A stretch of DNA of 57,344 nucleotides, from the NCBI GenBank assembly GCA_040756475.1, contig JBFLZB010000008.1, forward strand, positions 1-57,344, given 5' to 3'. Numbering within the stretch: the first letter of the stretch is position 1; the number at the start of each line of letters is the position of its first letter. This document shows, piece after piece, positions 1 through 6,247 of the stretch. Both the position numbers and the translations under genes were made by a program. The DNA is from Thermodesulfobacteriota bacterium (GTDB lineage Bacteria > Desulfobacterota > Deferrisomatia > Deferrisomatales > JACRMM01). The notes under the pieces are model-generated. The model did not search any database, had not been told where the DNA came from, and was given only the letters and a program-made list of their open reading frames with translations.

Positions 1-107
1 GCCGATTCTGGACCTCGCGCCCCTGCCCCCGAAACCGTAGACACACGACCTTTTCGAGGCCCCCGTGGATGCCCCCGGAATGATTGGCGATTCTCCAACC
101 CGTCTGC

Positions 108-611
108 TTACGGGGGCGGAACCCAGGTGTAAGCGTTCACGGGGGGTGGCAGGGAATCCGACGATGATGTGGAGACACGTGGGGCGGCCACTGCCAGGAG
201 GGCTTTCCCCAGTGCCTCCACCGCCCGCCGGTGCTCGGGCTCCACCTCCCGGCGCCACCGCTCCAGGTCCGCCGCGGCCCTCGCCTCTCCCCATCGCTCC
301 CGCGCGATGCGCAACGCCTCGCCCACCACCCGCTCCCCGGCCCGGGCGCGGCGCAGTCGCTCCCGGACCCCGTCAGGGTCGTCTTCCCCTGCCGCGTCGA
401 GGTCCGCCGGTTGCCCCAGGGCCAGGGCAAGGGCGCCTTGGGTCGGGTTCAGTGCCCGGCTACCGCCAAGGGCAAGGTCGTAGAGACGGCCCTCAAGGGC
501 TGTCACCTCCGCTCGCTCTTCTTGGAGCCGGGCGTTTACATCCTGAAACCTCTCAAGTGCCGCCGCCGCGTTCATCGCTGGGGTTGCCGCGTGTGTGCCG
601 TTTCCGTTCAT
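108..611 (-). CDS. Hypothetical alpha-helical/coiled-coil protein
   Basis: A 167-residue protein of unknown function. The ATG is preceded by AAAGGAG nine bases upstream, which supports this start. There is no signal peptide or membrane segment. Residues about 15-50 and 80-140 are rich in Glu, Arg, Leu and Ala with heptad-like spacing, suggesting two long helices or coiled coils, and the tail is Ser/Pro rich. I recognise no family. It lies on the same strand as, and downstream of, the toxin-antitoxin pair, but a terminator-like hairpin separates them, so it is probably transcribed independently. The Ala/Arg-rich helical composition resembles many small accessory or phage-derived proteins, but nothing proves that origin. 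Confidence 0.55.
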   Translation of the reverse strand: MNGNGTHAATPAMNAAAALERFQDVNARLQEERAEVTALEGRLYDLALGGSRALNPTQGALALALGQPADLDAAGEDDPDGVRERLRRARAGERVVGEALRIARERWGEARAAADLERWRREVEPEHRRAVEALGKALLAVAAPRVSTSSSDSLPPPVNAYTWVPPP

Positions 612-740
612 AGTGTCGCGCTCCTTTCGAAGGGGCAGTCGCTCCGGTTGATTTCTACCACTTCAGGCTCCCAGCCCTCCGGCGGGACCCTCTCCCGTTC
701 GCCAGGAAGGAAGAGGTCGAGCCGCTCCAAGGCGCAAGAA

Positions 741-765
741 AGCCCCCGAGGGGTCCTCGGGGGCT
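741..765 (-). terminator. Terminator hairpin after the RES/Xre operon
   Basis: An 11-bp perfect inverted repeat (AGCCCCCGAGG with CCTCGGGGGCT) has a 3-nt loop. Read on the minus strand it is followed by TTCTT. It lies about 140 nt beyond the toxin stop codon and fits a Rho-independent terminator for the toxin-antitoxin operon. Confidence 0.65.
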
Positions 766-903
766 CTTGTCTGGGGTGGGGGGCCTACCCGGTGGGCCGC
801 GCCTCTTCCACGAGTTCCACCAGGCCCGGGAAGTCCTCCCGGATGTCGTCCACGACCCCCCCTTTGGCGACGTAGTCCGAGAAGACCGGCCCTCGAAGAG
901 GGG

Positions 904-1395
904 CTAGTGTCGCGCCGCCGAGTCACTCGGCTGCAACATCCTGGGATCGAACCGGAAGGGTTGCACCGAAAGCACCTGGACGGTCTCAAAGTCCGGGTGG
1001 CGGGGGTTGAGGATCAGATTCCGCTCGAACGGGATGATGGCGGAAGGTACGTCCAGACCACAGGCATCTCCAGCCTCCAGCCACCCCAGGGCCAACTCTT
1101 GTGTCGCCGCGATAGGCAGCGCACGGTCCCAGTCGGGGGGCAGCTCCTCCACCCCTACGCGACGCACAGAGACGCCGGAGACGTCGATCTGGATGGCGAC
1201 AAGATCCGACGGCAGGTGCTTGCGGGCAGGGAGGTGGACAAACACCTCCAGCGCCGCCAGGGAAAGCGTCCTCGAAGTATAGAGGACGGGGGTCCCCCGA
1301 GGGTGCCATCGCCCAGGGTAGCGTCTTGCTCCTTCACCAGAGAGCGGGTTGTTCTCGCAGTGTTCCCGCTTGGTGATCCGCCAGACCTCGCTCAA
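904..1395 (-). CDS. RES-domain toxin
   Basis: A 163-residue RES-domain protein. Characterised members of this toxin family deplete NAD+ in the cytoplasm (NAD+ phosphorylase or glycohydrolase activity). The family signatures are visible: a GRWHPRGTPVLYTS segment near residue 28 with the conserved Arg, a following LAALE with the conserved Glu, and an NLILNPRHPDF...PFRFDPR tail at about residues 125-152 with the conserved Asn/Pro/His-Pro-Asp pattern. Length is typical for single-domain RES toxins. Its ATG overlaps the stop codon of the upstream antitoxin gene (ATGA), so the two are translationally coupled with the antitoxin first, as usual for this module. Confidence 0.9.
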   Translation of the reverse strand: MSEVWRITKREHCENNPLSGEGARRYPGRWHPRGTPVLYTSRTLSLAALEVFVHLPARKHLPSDLVAIQIDVSGVSVRRVGVEELPPDWDRALPIAATQELALGWLEAGDACGLDVPSAIIPFERNLILNPRHPDFETVQVLSVQPFRFDPRMLQPSDSAARH

Positions 1396-1826
1396 GCAAA
1401 GATTCCGTGCTCAATGCGGCCCAGTTCCTCGTCCACGAGTCGAATGCCGGCCTCGGTGTCGAGAAGCGACACCGGGGTTTGTCCCCCCAGCGCGGGGATC
1501 GCATCGTGGAACCACCCCGCCGCCTGCTCTTCGTCGTCAAAGACGTGCAAGGCATGGACGGCCAGCAGCGCAAGCCGGTAGAGCCGGTCGGATTCGTGGG
1601 GCTTGAGGTACTTGTCCTTGCGCCGCCTGGCGAGGGTGCGCGCGGGTATGCCCAACGCGTGACTGGTCTCCTCGGCGCTCAATCCAAGCGTCTGCGCCGT
1701 GCGATCCATAGCAGGAATCGGCAGTCCCTCTCGCAGGAGGTCGATCATGGCGTCAGGAGAGTCCACGGCACTGCGCAGGATTGGTCGACCCCCGAGCATG
1801 TCACTGACGGTAGCGGGAAGTCCCAT
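1392..1826 (-). CDS. Xre/MbcA/ParS-type antitoxin (DUF2384)
   Basis: A 144-residue antitoxin partner of the RES toxin. I chose the ATG at 1826 rather than an upstream ATG (1901) because it has GGAGG at the right spacing and begins a compact protein. The N-terminal half (LGLSAEETSHALGIPARTLARR) is the helix-turn-helix-like Xre/MbcA region. The C-terminal half contains the ParS-toxin-binding pattern, with residues such as ALHVFDDEEQAAGWF and the PALGGQTPVSLLDTEAG segment typical of DUF2384. In this family the protein both neutralises the toxin and represses its own promoter. A 4-nt overlap couples it to the toxin gene. Confidence 0.9.
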   Translation of the reverse strand: MGLPATVSDMLGGRPILRSAVDSPDAMIDLLREGLPIPAMDRTAQTLGLSAEETSHALGIPARTLARRRKDKYLKPHESDRLYRLALLAVHALHVFDDEEQAAGWFHDAIPALGGQTPVSLLDTEAGIRLVDEELGRIEHGIFA

Positions 1827-2088
1827 CCTTGGCCTCCTCTGGGCGCAGCCAGCCTGGTGCACTGATGGCGCTACGGTACCATGCCACATGGCAGAGAGCA
1901 ACGCATCCGTGGCTCACCGAGGCCTTGGCCACGCGCCGGGCGCAGGGGCTTGGGGAGACAGTGGCCGATTCTCGCCGAATGGCCGCCAGCCGAGCAGCCA
2001 ACACTTTGTCTCGGACCCTCTCGTCGGTCAAGAGGTCGGGCAGAAATGTGTCGCTCTCTTCGCCTGTCGATGGTGTCGATGGGGACAT
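1801..2088 (-). CDS. Possible small hypothetical ORF upstream of the antitoxin
   Basis: A 95-residue open frame whose ATG at 2088 is preceded by an AGAAGGTAAGG purine-rich tract. It overlaps the antitoxin start by 26 nt. Residues 1-45 (start MSPSTPSTGEESDTF, then LPDLLTDERVRDKVLAARLA) look like a plausible acidic/amphipathic protein, but the second half is low in regular features and no family is recognised. It could be a decayed gene or a leader ORF. The remaining sequence between it and the TPR gene stop at 2187 shows nothing I can name. Confidence 0.25.
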   Translation of the reverse strand: MSPSTPSTGEESDTFLPDLLTDERVRDKVLAARLAAIRRESATVSPSPCARRVAKASVSHGCVALCHVAWYRSAISAPGWLRPEEAKDGTSRYRQ

Positions 2089-2186
2089 CCTTACCTTCTC
2101 TTTGTTCTTGCGGAACGCTCGGGATGCCCGCCACGGCCCGCTGGAGGCCGATGGTCGACCCGGTGCGGCGCCCCGGGGCTCACGAA

Positions 2187-2777
2187 TCAGCGCTCGGTCA
2201 GCCACTCGGAGGTGTTGACCGCGAGCATGCCCTCCCTCACCTGCTCGAGCACGCCCGGGTCCCGTATCCTCTGGCTCAGGGCCCGGTCGGGGTAGACGTA
2301 GGCAGCCAGCAGGTGGGCGCACGGGGGCTCTCCCTCTTTCGACACTTGCAGCCGGTCTCCCGGCCGAAGCCACGCCCCCCCCGCCACCACGAGCCGCCCC
2401 GCCACAACCCCCAACACCTCCCCAGGCCGCGCCCGCAGGGTCCGCGTCCGCTCTCTCAGGGTGGACACCAGGGCTCCCACGCTCTCGGCATCTTCTGCCC
2501 CAGGCTCCAAGGCCAGGTACCTCTCGAAGTGGTAGAGCGCGAGGGGGGTGGCGTTGTATCCTCGGAGGAAGGCAACTCCGAGGTTGTAGTGGGCCTCGGA
2601 GAAGTTCGGAGAGAGTTCCAGGGCCTGAAAGTAGCAGTCGATGGCGTCCGCATACCGCTTGGCTTCGAGGAACTGGTTGCCCGCATCCTTGATCAGGATG
2701 GACGATCGCGGGATACTCCCGGCCCAACTGCCCGACGCGACCAGCACGGCGGTCAAGAGTGCGAAACCGTAGGCCAT
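2187..2777 (-). CDS. Secreted TPR-repeat protein
   Basis: A 196-residue exported protein of unknown specific role. The start at 2777 is preceded by GGAAGGAGGCAGAC, a strong ribosome binding site. Residues 1-20 form a signal peptide (MAYGFALLTAVLVASGSWAG). Residues about 30-85 hold one to two tetratricopeptide repeats (AGNQFLEAKRYADAIDCYFQ, then ALELSPNFSEAHYNLGVAF and ALYHFERYLALEPGA). The C-terminal half, with VLGVVAGRLVVAGGAWLRPGD, is a small beta-rich region without a recognised family. TPRs mediate protein-protein contacts, so it is probably a periplasmic scaffold. It is monocistronic as far as can be seen and divergent from the TIGR02757 gene. Confidence 0.75.
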   Translation of the reverse strand: MAYGFALLTAVLVASGSWAGSIPRSSILIKDAGNQFLEAKRYADAIDCYFQALELSPNFSEAHYNLGVAFLRGYNATPLALYHFERYLALEPGAEDAESVGALVSTLRERTRTLRARPGEVLGVVAGRLVVAGGAWLRPGDRLQVSKEGEPPCAHLLAAYVYPDRALSQRIRDPGVLEQVREGMLAVNTSEWLTER

Positions 2778-3008
2778 GTCTGCCTCCTTCCCCACGCAGG
2801 GAAAATCGGTTCACAAAAACAGCAGGAACCTACACACCCTCCCCTGCGCCGATGTGAGCCCGCGCACCGGACGCGCTCGCGGCAGGGGCCTGGAGAAACC
2901 TACCGCCTACGCTACCCCGCAGCAACCCGACGCAGGACGTCTTTGGGAACGGGTCCTCACGTTTTCAAGATGCGTGCCGGAACGATGCAAGCGGGAAGGA
3001 AGGCGACC

Positions 3009-3896
3009 ATGCGCCGAAGTGCTGGACCCCTCGCGAAGGGCACGGCCCGTTCCACCGGGGCGCCTTGCGCACCGCTCTCGCCCCCCGGCTCCCTGCCGGA
3101 GCTCCTGGAGCGGCTGTACCGGCGGCACCATCGGCTGGAGAACCTCGCCCCGGACCCGTTGGTTTTCGCCCGCCGCTTTCGAGAGCCCCGGGAGGGGGAG
3201 GTCGCCGGTTTGATCGCCGCCTCCCTGGCCTACGGCCAGGTGGCACAGATCATGATCACCCTCGAAGGGGTCTTTTCCATCCTGGCGCCCTCGCCGAAAA
3301 GATTTCTCGAGGGGGCCTCGCCGGCAGAACTCTTGGCAGCAACGGCCGAATTCTCGTACCGTTTTCACAAGGGATCCGACCTGGCACTGTTCCTCCACCT
3401 GTTGCGGCAGCTTCTGGACCGTCACGACGACCTGCTCAGGGCGTTTCGGGCGGGCGACCCGGGGGGTCCCATCGGCCCGGCCCTGTCAGCCTTTGCAGAC
3501 GCCCTGCTCGGGGGTGACCCGCGCCCCCTGCTGCCGAGCCGCACGATTCCGGCGAACCACCCGGTGCGCCACCTCGTCGCGTCTCCAGCGGGGGGAGGGC
3601 CGGCAAAGAGACTGTGCCTGTATCTGCGCTGGATGGTTCGCCGGGACGCACTGGACCCCGGGTTCTGGCACGGCGCGGTGGACCCGGCGCGCCTGGTGGT
3701 TCCCCTGGACACCCACGTGGCCCGCGCCGGCCGGGAACTGGGCCTGACCCCGCGAAAGGCTGCCGACTGGAAGACCGCCTGCGAAATCACCGAGGCGCTG
3801 CGGCGGTGCGACCCTGCCGATCCCGTGCGCTTCGACTTCAGCCTCTTCCGCTTCGGCATGGGCCGGGGACCCCGGGGGCAGGCCGCCTCGCCCTAG
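3009..3896 (+). CDS. TIGR02757 (DUF2400) family protein
   Basis: A 295-residue member of the TIGR02757/DUF2400 family, a conserved bacterial protein of unknown biochemical role. The start at 3009 follows GGAAGGAAGGCGACC. Features seen: the N-terminal helical region LPELLERLYRRHHR, the conserved block EVAGLIAASLAYGQVAQI, a central FSYRFHKGSDL segment, and a C-terminal block KRLCLYLRWMVRRD followed by LVVPLDTHVAR, which is characteristic of the family. The tail LFRFGMGRG is also typical. It is cytoplasmic with no signal. It leads a run of plus-strand housekeeping genes that continues into purine synthesis. The 5' extension of this open frame upstream to 1881 is not coding. Confidence 0.85.
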   Translation: MRRSAGPLAKGTARSTGAPCAPLSPPGSLPELLERLYRRHHRLENLAPDPLVFARRFREPREGEVAGLIAASLAYGQVAQIMITLEGVFSILAPSPKRFLEGASPAELLAATAEFSYRFHKGSDLALFLHLLRQLLDRHDDLLRAFRAGDPGGPIGPALSAFADALLGGDPRPLLPSRTIPANHPVRHLVASPAGGGPAKRLCLYLRWMVRRDALDPGFWHGAVDPARLVVPLDTHVARAGRELGLTPRKAADWKTACEITEALRRCDPADPVRFDFSLFRFGMGRGPRGQAASP

Positions 3897-4032
3897 GCGG
3901 GTTGGTTCCCTGTGGGCCCGGAGCCGGGCGAGAGGGACTCGGCACTCGTCCCGGCGCTTGAATCGACCCCTCCCCTCCGCTATCATCGCGCCCTCGACTC
4001 CCCCCCCCGAGCCGACGTACGAGGAGCATCTT

Positions 4033-4821
4033 CTGGAGCTTTGTGCTCTCGCCAGCGGCAGCAAGGGAAACGCGGTGTACGTGGGGAGCGGCGGCCGGGG
4101 TGTGCTCGTGGACGCCGGGCTCCCGGGCAGGCACCTCGCAGGGCGCCTGGACCACGCCGGGATCGAACCGCGCCAAGTGGCGGCCGTGGTGGTGACCCAC
4201 GGCCATCGGGACCACCTCTCCGGGGCGGGGGTGTGGGCTCGCCGGTACCGGGTGCCCCTCTACCTGACCGAGGCGTGTCGCGGCAGCGCCCACCGGGTTC
4301 TGGGGCCCTCGGGGCTGGAGGGGGTTGAGGTGCGGCTCTTCGAGCCCGGCAACCCGTTTCGGGTGGACGCCCTGGAGTTTCGGCCGGTCTCCACGAGCCA
4401 CGACGCCCCGGACTCGGTGGGGTTTCGCGTGACCGACGGCGCCTGCGTCCTCGGCCTCGCCACCGATCTCGGCTTCGTCTCCCAGTTGGTGCGCCACGCC
4501 TTGAGGGATGCCCACATCCTGTACCTGGAGTCGAACCACGACGTGGACCTCCTGGCCCGAGGCCCTTACCCCTGGCATCTGAAGCAGCGCATCCGGTCCC
4601 GGCACGGCCATCTCTCCAACGGGGAGTGTGCGGAACTGCTCCGGGGTCTCGTGCACCCGGAACTGCGCGCGGTCGTGCTCGGCCACCTCTCGGAGATCAA
4701 CAACGAGCCGCGCCTGGCCTTCGGGGCCGCGCACCACGTGTTGGAACAGACCGGAGCCGCCGGCGACGTGACCCTCCTCGTAGCCCGCCAGGACCGCCCT
4801 GGCCGGCTCGTCACCCTCTGA
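4033..4821 (+). CDS. MBL-fold metallohydrolase, WalJ/YycJ family
   Basis: A metallo-beta-lactamase-fold exonuclease-like protein of the WalJ/YycJ group (about 262 residues). Metal ligands are visible: THGHRDHLSG (HxHxDH), STSHDAPD, LESNHD, RHGHLSNGE and LGHLSEINN. The N-terminal strand LELCALASGSKGNA matches the family start. The only canonical in-frame start is a TTG at 3958 without a ribosome binding site, and it would add 25 unconserved residues. A CTG at 4033 lies 6 nt after GAGGAG and begins exactly at the conserved N-terminus, so I place the start there. Homologues act on nucleic acids or cell-wall homeostasis. It sits 40 nt upstream of purB, probably in the same transcript. Confidence 0.85.
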   Translation: MELCALASGSKGNAVYVGSGGRGVLVDAGLPGRHLAGRLDHAGIEPRQVAAVVVTHGHRDHLSGAGVWARRYRVPLYLTEACRGSAHRVLGPSGLEGVEVRLFEPGNPFRVDALEFRPVSTSHDAPDSVGFRVTDGACVLGLATDLGFVSQLVRHALRDAHILYLESNHDVDLLARGPYPWHLKQRIRSRHGHLSNGECAELLRGLVHPELRAVVLGHLSEINNEPRLAFGAAHHVLEQTGAAGDVTLLVARQDRPGRLVTL

Positions 4822-4830
4822 CCCCCGTGC

Positions 4831-4860
4831 TCCAACGGACAACGGGCAACGGACAACGAG
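4831..4860. repeat. CAACGGN heptamer repeat (family C), single arm
   Basis: Four tandem copies of a 7-nt unit (CAACGGA, CAACGGG, CAACGGA, CAACGAG) end one base before the purB ATG, leaving purB without a conventional Shine-Dalgarno. The same unit forms two-armed hairpins at 39029 and 46269. Confidence 0.75.
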
Positions 4861-4861
4861 C

Positions 4862-6160
4862 ATGATTTCACGTTACTCGCGGCCCGAGATGGCCGCCGTA
4901 TGGACCGACGAAAACCGCTACCGGAAGTGGCTCGAGGTAGAGCTCTACGCCTGCGAAGCGTGGAACCGCCTGGGCCAGCTCCCCGACGAGGCCCTGGCGA
5001 CCATCCGAACCCGAGCGGCCTTCGAGGTGGGACGCATCGAGGAGATCGAGGCCGAGGTCAAGCACGACGTCATCGCTTTTCTCACAAACGTGGCCGAGCA
5101 CGTGGGGCCCGACGCCCGCTTCGTCCACATGGGGCTCACCTCCTCGGACGTGCTCGACACGTCGCTGGCGATGCTGCTCGTCGAGGCCGCGGACCTGCTC
5201 ATCGCACAGGTGCGGGAGCTCTTGACGGTGCTCGAGGCCCGGGCCCGGGAGTTCAAGCTCACGCCCCAGATGGGCCGATCCCACGGCATCCACGCCGAAC
5301 CCGTCACCTTCGGCCTCAAGCTGGCCTCGTGGTACGACGAGATGCGCCGCGGCCTCGCGCGCCTGGAGCGCGCCCGCGAGGCCATCGCGGTGGGAAAGAT
5401 CTCGGGGGCCGTGGGCACGTTTGCCAACGTCGACCCCTTCGTGGAGGCGCACGTGTGCGCCCGGGCCGGGATCGCCGCCGCCCGGGTCTCCACTCAGGTG
5501 GTGTCTCGCGATCACCACGCCGAGTTCTTCTCCCAGCTCGCGCTGGTGGGCACCAGCATCGAGAAGTTCTGCGTGGAGATCCGCCACCTCCAGCGCACCG
5601 AGGTCCTCGAAGCCGAGGAGCACTTCGCCAAGGGGCAGAAGGGCTCCTCCGCCATGCCCCACAAGCGCAACCCCATCGCCACCGAGAACCTCTCGGGGTG
5701 CGCGCGCCTCCTGCGCTCTTACGCCCAGGCGGCCCTGGAGGACGTGGCCCTCTGGCACGAGCGCGACATCTCCCACTCGAGCGTGGAGCGGGTGATCGCC
5801 CCCGATGCGACGATCCTGCTGCACTACATGCTCCATCGGTTTACGAACGTGGTGCGTAACCTGGTGGTCTACCCGAACAACATGCTCCGCAATCTGGAGC
5901 TCACGGGGGGCCTCATCCACAGCCAGCGCCTGCTCCTCAAGCTCGTGGAGAAGGGCGCGAGCCGGGAGGACGCCTACCGCCTGGTGCAGCGAAACGCCAT
6001 GAGAGTGTGGGAGGAAGGGGCCGACTACAAGTCGCTTCTCCGGGCCGACCCCGAGGTGGCGGCGCTGCTCACCCCGGCCGAGATCGACGAGGCGTTCGAC
6101 CTGGGCTACCACCTCAAGCACGTGGACACGATCTTTCGCAGGGTGTTCGGAGAGGCGTGA
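4862..6160 (+). CDS. purB: Adenylosuccinate lyase
   Basis: A 432-residue adenylosuccinate lyase of the fumarase/aspartase superfamily. It cleaves SAICAR to AICAR and adenylosuccinate to AMP, releasing fumarate, in the cytoplasm. The superfamily signature is present as GSSAMPHKRNP at about residues 261-271. Other family blocks are MGLTSSDVLDTS (residues 84-95), GRSHGIHAEPVTFG (138-151) with the catalytic His, and RDISHSSVERV (about 302-312). Length is normal. The ATG is preceded not by a clear ribosome binding site but by a tandem CAACGGN repeat. It starts the purine run purB-purL-purQ-purF. Confidence 0.97.
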   Translation: MISRYSRPEMAAVWTDENRYRKWLEVELYACEAWNRLGQLPDEALATIRTRAAFEVGRIEEIEAEVKHDVIAFLTNVAEHVGPDARFVHMGLTSSDVLDTSLAMLLVEAADLLIAQVRELLTVLEARAREFKLTPQMGRSHGIHAEPVTFGLKLASWYDEMRRGLARLERAREAIAVGKISGAVGTFANVDPFVEAHVCARAGIAAARVSTQVVSRDHHAEFFSQLALVGTSIEKFCVEIRHLQRTEVLEAEEHFAKGQKGSSAMPHKRNPIATENLSGCARLLRSYAQAALEDVALWHERDISHSSVERVIAPDATILLHYMLHRFTNVVRNLVVYPNNMLRNLELTGGLIHSQRLLLKLVEKGASREDAYRLVQRNAMRVWEEGADYKSLLRADPEVAALLTPAEIDEAFDLGYHLKHVDTIFRRVFGEA

Positions 6161-6234
6161 GAGGTGAAACGTGAAGAGTGAAGGGGAGACCGTCCCCTCC
6201 CTTCACTTCTCACTTTTCACTTCTCACTTTTCAC
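6157..6234. repeat. GTGAGA/GTGAAAC repeat hairpin (family B)
   Basis: The left arm (GTGAGAGGTGAAACGTGAAG...) and the right arm (CTTCACTTCTCACTTTTCAC...) are made of 7-nt-like units and are complementary, with a GGGGAGACCGTCCCC core, so the whole element folds back on itself. It fills the purB-purL junction and overlaps the purB stop codon. Confidence 0.8.
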
Positions 6235-6247
6235 AGGGATTCCCCCA

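Noticed and set aside
1-107. Left-edge sequence as part of a gene
   Set aside because: No frame continues with a recognisable motif, and no start or clear terminator is visible.
783-905. Minus-strand coding-like frame (ending GGVVDDIREDFPGLVELVEE and ARPTG, then stop) just after the RES gene
   Set aside because: It has no in-frame ATG, GTG or TTG before an upstream stop. It may be a remnant of another small gene, but there is not enough to call it.
1881-3008. Very long open frame leading into the TIGR02757 gene
   Set aside because: The translation upstream of 3009 is low-complexity Arg/Pro-rich and antisense to the TPR gene. The ribosome binding site and conserved N-terminus place the start at 3009.
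4868-6121. 417-residue antisense frame across purB (and similar long antisense frames over purL, purF and the catabolic genes)
   Set aside because: High GC creates long shadow frames. Their proteins are His/Val/Gly/Asp-biased with no motif, while the sense strand encodes conserved enzymes.
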